DNA of 9,599 bases from Chthoniobacterales bacterium (lineage in GTDB: Bacteria > Verrucomicrobiota > Verrucomicrobiia > Chthoniobacterales > JACTMZ01), in assembly GCA_017853515.1 (NCBI GenBank), contig JAFMJK010000071.1:1-9599 (forward strand), in the 5' to 3' direction. How positions within the stretch are numbered: the stretch's first letter is position 1; each line of letters begins with the position of its first letter. Both the position numbers and the translations under genes were made by a program. The notes below the pieces were generated by a model, which was not told the DNA's origin, did no database searches, and saw only the letters and a list, made by a program, of their open reading frames with translations. Shown here piece by piece: positions 1 to 6,090 of this stretch.

Positions 1-64
1 GCCCTACCAACAACGCTCTACCGATAAGTCCACGACCTTTTGGTGTTTGGTATGAAACTTGTTC

Positions 65-116
65 CGTCGGCGGGGACGCCGACGCTACATCATGCAGAGG
101 CGCCGTCCCCGGCGCC
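65..116. repeat. REP-like hairpin doublet, TCCC-loop family
   Basis: Two GC-rich hairpins sit in opposite orientations. The first, on the minus strand, has a GTAG foot (complement at 85-88), an 8-bp perfect stem (65-72 with 77-84) and a TCCC loop. The second, on the plus strand, has a 7-bp perfect stem (99-105 with 110-116), also with a TCCC loop, preceded by a degenerate foot AGAG (96-99). A GTAG-type foot next to a short hairpin is the hallmark of REP sequences recognised by RAYT (Y1) transposases, and inverted doublets are the BIME arrangement. Here the two feet face each other. No RAYT gene is in the window. Membership in a genome-wide family is inferred. I see nothing else certain in positions 1-127. 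Confidence 0.7.
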
Positions 117-127
117 GCATTCTTGAC

Positions 128-331
128 TCAACAGCACTTGGCGCCCTGCCCGACGCCCGCTTTGATCAGGATCTTTTCGAGCGGACAGAATCCCGTGAAG
201 GCGGTTTGGAAGAGATTGAACCCGACGAAGGCCGGGAGCAGGAACCACCACTGGTTGACGAAGTAACCGAGGGCCAAGCCGGCGAGAACGAGCGTTCCGG
301 CCACGAGGTAGATGATGCGTTGGATGTTCAC
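128..331 (-). CDS. DUF2892 family small inner-membrane protein
   Basis: This 67-aa protein starts at GTG (329-331). It opens with MNIQRIIYLVAG, the usual start of the DUF2892 (YgaP transmembrane-type) family, then has two hydrophobic segments (about residues 6-24 and 28-46). The family signature GFCPLEKIL follows, with a cysteine in FCP, and the protein ends in Lys-Cys-Cys. In other bacteria this domain often sits beside or is fused to rhodanese sulfur-transfer domains, but none is nearby, so its role is unknown. It lies 15 bp downstream of the TamB-like gene on the same strand and is probably co-transcribed. An in-frame stop lies five codons upstream of the GTG, which supports this start. 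No clear ribosome-binding site is present; a GGAG about 20 nt upstream is too distant. Confidence 0.85.
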   Translation of the reverse strand: MNIQRIIYLVAGTLVLAGLALGYFVNQWWFLLPAFVGFNLFQTAFTGFCPLEKILIKAGVGQGAKCC

Positions 332-346
332 TCTGCAATGATAACC

Positions 347-3300
347 CTACTCCAGATGCCACGTGAAACCTATTTGCGGCGGCGGGAGTTCCTGTGTTTT
401 TGCCGGCTGTTCCGTCTGGAATTCGTTGCCGCGCGCGTCCGCCTCGGGGGCGAGCCCGGCCCCGAGGAGAAGGGCAATTTGCTCCGGGGACAACTCGGGC
501 ACGGACTCGAGCCGGAACTGATGCCGGCCAAGCGGACCCCAGGCGGTCGCGGTGGCTTGATAGGCGCCCGCTTGCGTCACGCCGGTGACGTCGAGGAAAG
601 GAACCCAAGGCATTTCGCGCGTGAGCGTGAACTTGGCGCAGGGAAAACTCATCGGACCGGAGGGCAACGCGGCCCGCATTCCGGAGACTTCGACCAGACC
701 GACCGGAACAAATTCGGCCAGTGGACCGGTGAGAAAAACAACCGCCGAGGCGGTCGCACCTGCCGGAAGTTGCACGGGCTCCGCGGTGTGCACTCGGACG
801 TTGCCGTGGCAATCGGCGAACCATCCGCCGACACGGAACGGTGCGGCCAGCGCGATCGGCTCGATCGCACCACCCATCGGCATGAGGAACGGCGCTGCGG
901 AGAGGGAAATATTCGCCGTGCTGCCGACCAAGGCGACGTCTCCGCTGACGGTGCGCTTGTCCGTTGATTTTTCCACGCTCAGATCAAGGTCGGCGTTACA
1001 GCGGTATTTCCCGGTGGCGAGCAGTCGCAGTTTCCGGCCGGAAATTTTCGCGGTCGATTTGACCTTGAGCAGATCGGAAAAGTCGCCGCCGCCTTCGACG
1101 GTGAATGTCCCCTCGCCCATTTTGCCGTTGGCATTTTCGAACTTTCCGGCTGAACCGGCAAAAACGTAGCGCCCGGTGAAATCGGTGACCGCATCGAGTC
1201 CGTCGACCGGAACGAAGGAGACTCTGCCCCAGGCGAGCGCGCCCTCGAGCACGGGTGCGTCAAGTTGTCCGGAAAGCGAGACCGATCCGGATAACTCCCC
1301 GGAGAGCGGCTTGGGTCCGGCGAAGTTTTTCAAATCGAGCGGCGGAATCTCGAGCTTTGCGCCGGCCGGCTTCGAGCGGTCGAGCAAGCGCCAGCCGCCG
1401 TTGTCCTTGCGTCCGAGCAGCGGGATCGAGGCGGTGAGTTTCACCGGATCCGCCGCCCCGGTGTCGAGTTCGCCGGAAATATCGAGACGCTGCGAGGCGA
1501 GCACGGCTTTGCCCGTCACGCGGGATGGCGGGATGGCGAAGGAATCGAAGGCGGCCCGGAATCCGTCGATGGTGAGGATGGATTTGGCGGACGGATTTTC
1601 CCAAGGGCCCGAAGCATCGAGCCTCCAATCGACACGACCTTTGGCGGTCGCTTTTTGCCCGAAGAGGTTGGCCAGCAGACCGATCTGCAAGTCATCCGAG
1701 CGAGCCACGGCGTAGATGTCGCCGCCGGGCAGCATGGTCTGCGACCAGGTCTTTCCCTCGAGGAGGAGAGGATATGACACCGGCAGGAAAACTTCCGCGC
1801 GCAGGAGACGGTTGCGCAAGTTGAAGAGTTGGATGTCCTGCACGGAGAGGCCTTTGCCCGAGAGGTAGCAGGAGGCGGAGAGCGAAAGCGGGCCGCGATC
1901 GAGCAAAAGGCGGCTCACGTAAACATTGCCCGGGGAATAGCTGGCCGCGATGTTGCCGTTGAGAGGAACCGGATTGAGTTCGCCGGTAAAATCGAACAAC
2001 TCGAGCGAAACGACACCCGAATGGGCGCTCGCCGTGCCGTCGCCATCCCAGAAGACGAACGCGCCGCCCCGCCGCGCCCAATCGGGAGCAAAGCGGCCGA
2101 GGTTCTCGAGGTAGCGGGAGGCCTCGCGGATGCGCGCCTCAAGCCGGCCGCGGTAAGCGAGGGGTTCCTTGAGCGACACTTCCCCCGAGGCACGGACGAA
2201 ATCGGGACCGCTGTGCGATTCGAGCGCGGCGATCTTGGCGTTGCCTTCGGCGAAGGTGACATCGGCTTGGAGTGTTCCCGGGGGAACGCCGGGGACACGC
2301 AAATCCCAGCCGCGTGCTTTGAGCCACCCGGACGGTGCGCCGAGCCGACCGGTAATTCGGGCCTGCGCGTCGAGACCGCCGGACAATTTGTGCCAAGGCC
2401 GACCGAAAAGATCGGTCAGTGCGCGCACGTCCTTGGCGGTCGCATCGAGATCGAGCGAAAGTTCGGAGCGCCGCCAATCGGAGCCGGGAATATCGAGCAG
2501 CCCGCGCGCCGCAACGCGGTTCGATTTTTGCGCGAGCTGCAGTTCGTCGATCTTGAGCCGGCGACCGGAAAGGCTGGCTCCGAAACGAAGATCGTCAAAA
2601 GCGCCTTTATGCCAGGCGAAATTTTTTGCCTCGATGCGCAGCGAGGATTGGGCCTCGAGCGGCACGGCGAGATCGCCGTTGAAAACGAATTTGAGCAAGT
2701 CCAACTTGCCGCTCGGCGGAGATTCCAGGTCAAGCAAGCGCCCGAGGCCGTCAAGCTGGCAGCCGAAAGCGCTCAGCGCCACGGTTGTATCCGGGCCGGC
2801 AGCCGTCCACTCCGCGTAGACACTGCCGCCGAAAGCGCGTGCTTTGAGCGTGAAGGCATCCGGGCCGCCGAGCACGGCGGAGAAGAGTTCGACGACAATG
2901 TCTTTGTCGAGTTCGGTGTCGGCGAGATAGGCGATGCCATCGCGCCAAGCCGTCACCCCGCTTAAACCGGGGAATGTTCTGGTCCAACTGCCGCTCCTGA
3001 GTCCGATTTCGCCTGCGCGGAAGTCGCCGGTGCTTTCTTCGGTGAGAAGGACGCGCGTGTCTTTGAGAAGAAGATGGCGGTCGCCGCGGGAGACAAAAAC
3101 TTTGGAAGTCTCGACCTCGATGATGAGCGGCCATGCGGGGGTGAAGAACGGCCGCGCCGCCGCGGAGAGGGCGTGTCCGCCGGGTTGCGCGTTCACCGCC
3201 AGGCGGTATCCGCCGGAAAGTGCGGTCACTTTGATGCGGCGGAAAACGCGCTGCGGATGGGAAAAAAGCTCGGGCACCGCGGCGACGGCCAATTCGACCT

Positions 3301-3577
3301 TCGCGGCGCGCAGATCGCTGCCGCGCGCGTCGCGCAGGCGCACATTGCCGAGCAGCAACGGTCCGAAAAACCGCGATTCGAGCACATCGAACTCCAGCTC
3401 GTAACCGGCCGAACGGGCCATGGGAGGAAGGGCGAGGCGCGCGGCGAGACGCAGGAGCGGACCCTGGGCAATCCAGAGCGCGGCGAGAAGGATGATCGCG
3501 GCCGGAAAAATCCACCCGAGGCAGCAAAGGACCGCGGGGCGCGAGGCATCAGTTCGCGGTGATGCGGCGGTCGGCAT
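347..3577 (-). CDS. TamB/AsmA-like translocation and assembly module protein (DUF490)
   Basis: This is a 1076-aa envelope protein. One N-terminal membrane anchor (about residues 16-38, hydrophobic with two Cys) is followed by a very long, low-complexity beta-rich region of alternating hydrophobic residues, the pattern of AsmA-like beta-groove proteins. Near the end, SPEQIALLLG (about residues 1030-1039) matches the conserved signature of the TamB C-terminal domain. Known TamB proteins span the periplasm and are implicated in phospholipid transport and outer-membrane protein assembly, with TamA as partner. TamA is not in the window. Only about 37 residues follow the signature, which seems short for TamB and includes a Pro/Gln-rich linker, so the outer-membrane end may differ. 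The ATG at 3575-3577 has no clear Shine-Dalgarno, but no alternative start precedes the membrane anchor. A structured RNA and terminator-like hairpin end about 30 bp upstream. Confidence 0.85.
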   Translation of the reverse strand: MPTAASPRTDASRPAVLCCLGWIFPAAIILLAALWIAQGPLLRLAARLALPPMARSAGYELEFDVLESRFFGPLLLGNVRLRDARGSDLRAAKVELAVAAVPELFSHPQRVFRRIKVTALSGGYRLAVNAQPGGHALSAAARPFFTPAWPLIIEVETSKVFVSRGDRHLLLKDTRVLLTEESTGDFRAGEIGLRSGSWTRTFPGLSGVTAWRDGIAYLADTELDKDIVVELFSAVLGGPDAFTLKARAFGGSVYAEWTAAGPDTTVALSAFGCQLDGLGRLLDLESPPSGKLDLLKFVFNGDLAVPLEAQSSLRIEAKNFAWHKGAFDDLRFGASLSGRRLKIDELQLAQKSNRVAARGLLDIPGSDWRRSELSLDLDATAKDVRALTDLFGRPWHKLSGGLDAQARITGRLGAPSGWLKARGWDLRVPGVPPGTLQADVTFAEGNAKIAALESHSGPDFVRASGEVSLKEPLAYRGRLEARIREASRYLENLGRFAPDWARRGGAFVFWDGDGTASAHSGVVSLELFDFTGELNPVPLNGNIAASYSPGNVYVSRLLLDRGPLSLSASCYLSGKGLSVQDIQLFNLRNRLLRAEVFLPVSYPLLLEGKTWSQTMLPGGDIYAVARSDDLQIGLLANLFGQKATAKGRVDWRLDASGPWENPSAKSILTIDGFRAAFDSFAIPPSRVTGKAVLASQRLDISGELDTGAADPVKLTASIPLLGRKDNGGWRLLDRSKPAGAKLEIPPLDLKNFAGPKPLSGELSGSVSLSGQLDAPVLEGALAWGRVSFVPVDGLDAVTDFTGRYVFAGSAGKFENANGKMGEGTFTVEGGGDFSDLLKVKSTAKISGRKLRLLATGKYRCNADLDLSVEKSTDKRTVSGDVALVGSTANISLSAAPFLMPMGGAIEPIALAAPFRVGGWFADCHGNVRVHTAEPVQLPAGATASAVVFLTGPLAEFVPVGLVEVSGMRAALPSGPMSFPCAKFTLTREMPWVPFLDVTGVTQAGAYQATATAWGPLGRHQFRLESVPELSPEQIALLLGAGLAPEADARGNEFQTEQPAKTQELPPPQIGFTWHLE

Positions 3578-3606
3578 GGCTCGACGAGGCGGAAGAAATT
3601 TCCCCT

Positions 3607-3648
3607 AAAAAGTTGCAGCCCTCCTCACCGAGTGGCGAGAAGGGCTGC
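3607..3648 (-). terminator. Intrinsic terminator or attenuator hairpin before the TamB-like gene
   Basis: On the minus strand a 15-bp stem (outer arms 3641-3648 and 3615-3622, extending inward to 3634-3635 and 3628-3629) closes an ACTC loop. It is followed by AAC and five T (3611-3607). The stem is continuous only in minus-strand RNA: two positions are G-U wobbles there but A-C mismatches in plus-strand RNA. This points to a minus-strand transcript. It is far (about 175 bp) from the end of the TauE gene and only 29 bp before the TamB start codon, so it could end an upstream small RNA, terminate the stress operon, or attenuate the TamB-like gene. Confidence 0.6.
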
Positions 3649-3679
3649 TGTTCCCCCCAGAACAATCTTTACTAAAGAT
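3607..3679 (-). ncRNA. Candidate three-hairpin small RNA or 5' leader
   Basis: Reading the minus strand, three hairpins abut with no spacer. H1 (3679-3665) is ATCTTT-AGT-AAAGAT. H2 (3664-3649) is TGTTC-TGGGGG-GAACA with a G-rich loop. H3 (3648-3615) is the 15-bp terminator-like stem followed by AAC and five T. A sigma70-like promoter (3713-3686) places the predicted start at about 3679-3680, exactly the first base of H1. The predicted transcript is about 73 nt, nearly all of it paired. I do not recognise a known riboswitch or RNA family. It could be a free small RNA, or a 5' leader controlling read-through into the TamB-like gene. Not experimentally supported. Confidence 0.45.
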
Positions 3680-3685
3680 GTAAGC

Positions 3686-3713
3686 AAAATAGCGCGGAGT
3701 GCAGGAAAGGCAA
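3686..3713 (-). promoter_or_regulatory. Putative sigma70 promoter for the three-hairpin RNA / TamB-like gene
   Basis: On the minus strand, TTGCCT (3713-3708, 4 of 6 to the -35 consensus) and TATTTT (3691-3686, 4 of 6 to the -10 consensus) are 16 bp apart. The expected start, 6-7 nt after the -10 box, coincides with the first hairpin base. This is the best promoter match I found in the 244-bp gap. The coincidence with the hairpin makes it more credible than the boxes alone. Confidence 0.4.
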
Positions 3714-3723
3714 GGGGAAAAAT

Positions 3724-3802
3724 GGAAAAAATTTTTCCCGTCGCGGAATGGAATAGCTAACCTATTACAGATCAGAATCTTATGCATGGAAAAATTTTTG
3801 CC
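3724..3802. repeat. Pair of AT-rich dyads in the non-coding gap
   Basis: Two similar dyads lie about 64 bp apart. GGAAAAA-A-TTTTTCC (3724-3738) is a perfect 7-bp inverted repeat around one base. GGAAAAATTTTTGCC (3788-3802) has a 10-bp perfect palindromic core. They stand out in otherwise GC-rich DNA and flank an AT-rich stretch with a TATGCA-type palindrome (3782-3787). A-tract/T-tract DNA of this kind can be bent or bind nucleoid proteins or a repressor; which applies cannot be told from sequence. The second dyad lies just downstream of the TauE gene stop. Confidence 0.4.
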
Positions 3803-3821
3803 GAAAAATCTCCGACGGGGG

Positions 3822-4187
3822 TCATTTGAGGACCAGCATCCGAATCCCTACCAAGATCATCAAGATTCCGAAGGTGCGGGAGAGAGTGTCGTTGGAGAGA
3901 TGCTTGAGCCAATCGGTGGCGAACCACGCGGCGGCGGCGGCGCCGATGGCCACGGGGATGGCCACCTGCCATTTGACGAGCGAGGCGGCATGGTATTTGG
4001 CCGTGGCGACGAGGGAGACGAAGATGATGACGGCGAGCGAGGTGGCCACGGCGGATTTCTGGTCGAGGGCCATGAGAAAAACGAAAGCCGGGACCATGAT
4101 GAGTCCGCCCCCCACCCCGCAGAGCGCGGCGAGCACGCCGGTGATGACGCCGATGCCGAGGCCGAGAAGAATCTGCGTCGCGGTCAT
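3822..4187 (-). CDS. TauE/SafE family membrane protein, half-size
   Basis: This 121-aa, very hydrophobic protein opens with an amphipathic start and then GVLAALCGVGGGLIMVPAF (about residues 17-35), the signature of the TauE/SafE (formerly DUF81) family of putative anion or organosulfonate exporters. About four membrane segments are visible and it ends in RMLVLK. Full-length members have about 250 residues in two homologous halves; this has one, as in known half-size members expected to dimerise. The ATG (4185-4187) overlaps the stop of the Nudix gene in ATGA, which fixes the start and implies translational coupling. A longer upstream start in this frame would run through Nudix coding sequence in arginine-rich, non-homologous residues. 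The transported substrate is unknown. Confidence 0.85.
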   Translation of the reverse strand: MTATQILLGLGIGVITGVLAALCGVGGGLIMVPAFVFLMALDQKSAVATSLAVIIFVSLVATAKYHAASLVKWQVAIPVAIGAAAAAWFATDWLKHLSNDTLSRTFGILMILVGIRMLVLK

Positions 4188-4678
4188 GCCAGGGCCAAGT
4201 CTTCGATCCACTCGAGGCGGTGGGCGAGCATGGTTTCGCCGTCGAACTCGAAAAATCCGCGGAAGCAGCGCCCCTCGAGAAATCCAGGCAACCAATGGCG
4301 GTCGTCGGCCCACATGCGATCGAAGGGAATTTCATCGCGCCGCACCCAGAGCGGAATCGCCTCATCGGTCTCGACCGGTTCGCCCTCGCATCCGTCGGCC
4401 GAAAACACCGTGCAATGCAGCGCGTAGCCGTCGGCGAACTGGAAATGCAATTCGCCGCGCGCCTGCGGATCGAAGGGAGTGACACCGAGTTCTTCCTGCA
4501 CTTCGCGCACGGCGGCCTGCGCCGCGGTCTCGCCCGGTTCGAGTCGTCCGCCCGGGCCGTTGATTTTGCCCGCGCCGAGTCCGCGCTTTTTGTGGATGAG
4601 CAGAACCTCGTCGCCGCGCGTGACGAAGCAAAGATTGGCGCGCTCGGTCGGCTGCCAGACGGCCCAGTCGGTCTTCAC
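4184..4678 (-). CDS. Nudix hydrolase, MTH1/NUDT1-like oxidised purine nucleotide diphosphatase
   Basis: This 164-aa protein has a complete Nudix box: G44, E50, R58-E59, E62-E63 and G65. Beyond the box it resembles human MTH1 along its length: KKRGLGAGKINGPGG before the box, then IPFDRMWADDRHW (about 117-129) and a GFFEFDGE-type tail. MTH1 binds 8-oxo-dGTP and 2-OH-dATP through Asn33, Trp117, Asp119 and Asp120; N40, W123, D125 and D126 occupy the matching places here. The likely role is hydrolysis of oxidised purine nucleoside triphosphates to monophosphates, keeping them out of DNA. Substrate is inferred from residues, not tested. The GTG start (4676-4678) overlaps the USP stop in GTGA; there is no Shine-Dalgarno, so re-initiation after USP translation is likely. 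Confidence 0.9.
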   Translation of the reverse strand: MKTDWAVWQPTERANLCFVTRGDEVLLIHKKRGLGAGKINGPGGRLEPGETAAQAAVREVQEELGVTPFDPQARGELHFQFADGYALHCTVFSADGCEGEPVETDEAIPLWVRRDEIPFDRMWADDRHWLPGFLEGRCFRGFFEFDGETMLAHRLEWIEDLALA

Positions 4679-5133
4679 GATTTTTTCTGCCGGAGCGGCA
4701 CGACGAGCACGGGACAGTCGATGCGGCGCAAAACGCCGGTCACCACGCTGCCGGTGAAAAGATGGTAGAGCGCGCCGTGTCCGTGCGAGCCCATGATGAC
4801 GAGGTCGGCGCCGGTTTCCCGCGCCGCGGAGAGGATTTCGTCGGCCGGAAGCCCGAACCTGACTTCCGAACTGCAGGCCAGGCCGCGCGCCGAGATTTCC
4901 GCCGACAATTTGGCGAGGCGCTCCGACTCGATGCGTTTCTCGGCGTCGAAGTCCTGCGCGAATTGCAACTGGGCCATGGCCGGGTCGACTTCGAGTCCGG
5001 CGGTTTCCGCAACCGGTTCGATGACGTGGAGAAGCTGCAAAGAGGCGCCGCGGGCGCGCGCTGTTTCCTCGGCCAAGGAAAGAAGCTTGCCCGAAGCATC
5101 GCTGAAATCGACCGGCACGAGAATTTTGCCCAT
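4675..5133 (-). CDS. Universal stress protein (UspA family, ATP-binding type)
   Basis: This 152-aa single-domain USP starts MGKILVPVDFSDAS, the typical first beta-strand with the Asp used in nucleotide binding. The C-terminal ATP-binding motif G-2x-G-9x-G-S is intact (G115, G118, G128-S129), followed by CPVLVVP. Members are cytoplasmic, form dimers and aid survival under starvation, oxidative or envelope stress. I chose the ATG at 5131-5133 because it gives the conserved family start; the frame extends 26 codons upstream but those residues (Pro-rich) are not USP-like and would fill the divergent promoter region. It is the first gene of an operon with the Nudix and TauE-like genes, joined by 4-nt overlaps. 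Confidence 0.92.
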   Translation of the reverse strand: MGKILVPVDFSDASGKLLSLAEETARARGASLQLLHVIEPVAETAGLEVDPAMAQLQFAQDFDAEKRIESERLAKLSAEISARGLACSSEVRFGLPADEILSAARETGADLVIMGSHGHGALYHLFTGSVVTGVLRRIDCPVLVVPLRQKKS

Positions 5134-5225
5134 GGGGGGATTTTCCGGCGGACGCGGCCCTTTCGCCAGACGGAAATCAGCCCCGTGGACAGAGTCGGGC
5201 ATTTGTGGCAATTTCGAAGGGAGTC
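5134..5225. promoter_or_regulatory. Divergent intergenic region between the USP operon and the exported-protein gene
   Basis: This 92-bp gap must hold the promoters of the leftward USP operon and the rightward exported-protein gene. For the rightward gene, TGGACA (5186-5191) and CAATTT (5209-5214) are 17 bp apart, but the -10 match is poor. A good purine-rich ribosome-binding site, AAGGGAG (5217-5223), precedes the ATG at 5226. No convincing boxes or operator were found for the leftward operon, whose ATG is preceded by a C-run rather than a Shine-Dalgarno. Confidence 0.35.
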
Positions 5226-6080
5226 ATGCGCCCTTTCCTCCTAACCGCTTTGGCCGCGGTGGTCGCTTTCGCCCCCGCCCGCGCCCAGGAGGAGGCATCG
5301 CCCGAAGAAGTGGAAAAAGAGGCGAAGCTGGACGATTACGCGCGCGAGGAACTCGGGGTCAACGAGCTGACCACGCCGTCGATCCAGGGCCTGTTCAACG
5401 ATCTCGAGGCGTTCAAGCCCGTGCCGATCTCGTTGATCGAGAAGACCAATTTCGACCGCACCTACAACAACCGCTTCCAAACCTCGCTCAATTTCGGCGC
5501 GCTGATCTGCGACGGCTTCTTTGCCGTGGTGGCCGAGCAGCGCGGTTTGGTCGAAAAAGTCGGCCGCTCGCTTTTGCGTCAGGCCAAAAGTCTCGCCGTC
5601 GGCCAAACCCTTTCCACCCACGCCAACAGTCTGCTCGAGATCGGCCAGCGCGGCGATTGGACGGAGCTGAAACTCGAACTGATCAAGACACAGGAAGACG
5701 TCGAGGATGCCATGATCGAATTGCGCGACGAGGAAATGGCGCACATGGTCAGCCTCGGCGGATGGCTGCGCGGATTCGAAGTCGGTTGCATCGTCACGGC
5801 GGACAACTACACGCCGCAGCGCGCCGCGGGCCTCAAGCGTTTGGACGTGATGGACTATTACCTCGACCGGCTCTCCACGCTGAACCCGCGGTTGAAAAAC
5901 ACCGAACTCTGCACGGCGATCACCTCGCGCCTGCAGACCATCCGCGCCATCGCGGATGAATCGGGAGCCAGTCCGCCGACCGAGCAGGACGTGAAGCGCA
6001 TGCGCGATCTGGCCATCGAGATCAACGATGCGATGTCGGCGCGAGTCGACGAGTCGGGACAGATCATCAAATCCGAGTAG
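5226..6080 (+). CDS. Exported helical protein of unknown function
   Basis: I do not recognise a family for this 284-aa protein. A clear signal peptide (MRPFLLTALAAVVAFAPARA, cleavage likely after ARA before QEE) directs it to the periplasm. The mature protein starts with an acidic, charged segment and is then mostly predicted alpha-helix, with a conserved-looking core from about residue 85 to 185. That core has a hydrophobic stretch with a Cys (ALICDGFFAVVAEQ), a heptad-like charged helix (TELKLELIKTQEDVEDAMIE) and GGWLRGFEVG. A second half-domain contains Tyr-Tyr and one Cys. There is no Cys lipobox and no internal membrane helix. The ATG at 5226 has a good Shine-Dalgarno and gives a canonical signal peptide; the upstream GTG at 5205 does not. 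The DUF885 gene follows after 10 bp, so the two are probably co-transcribed. Confidence 0.8.
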   Translation: MRPFLLTALAAVVAFAPARAQEEASPEEVEKEAKLDDYAREELGVNELTTPSIQGLFNDLEAFKPVPISLIEKTNFDRTYNNRFQTSLNFGALICDGFFAVVAEQRGLVEKVGRSLLRQAKSLAVGQTLSTHANSLLEIGQRGDWTELKLELIKTQEDVEDAMIELRDEEMAHMVSLGGWLRGFEVGCIVTADNYTPQRAAGLKRLDVMDYYLDRLSTLNPRLKNTELCTAITSRLQTIRAIADESGASPPTEQDVKRMRDLAIEINDAMSARVDESGQIIKSE

Positions 6081-6090
6081 CGGGGTCCGC

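Noticed and set aside
1..37. tRNA-like stretch on the minus strand (TCGGTAGAGCG resembles a D-arm)
   Set aside because: The D-stem does not pair properly, no anticodon loop with a T before the anticodon can be placed, and the rest lies outside the window.
1829..2965. A 378-codon open frame on the plus strand
   Set aside because: Antisense to the TamB-like gene, no recognisable domain, charged low-complexity composition typical of a shadow frame.
3607..3640. Resemblance to the start of an S-adenosylhomocysteine riboswitch (GAGGAGGGCTGCAAC)
   Set aside because: The remaining conserved SAH elements and pseudoknot are missing; the similarity covers only part of one stem.
3790..3813. Possible terminator just after the TauE gene (ATTTTT-CGGC-AAAAAT then T-run)
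   Set aside because: The stem contains only A-T pairs, too weak for a standard intrinsic terminator; reported as an AT-rich dyad instead.
5134..5211. Longer N-terminus for the universal stress protein
   Set aside because: The extra 26 residues are not USP-like and would occupy the divergent promoter region; the family start MGKILVPVDFS begins at 5133.
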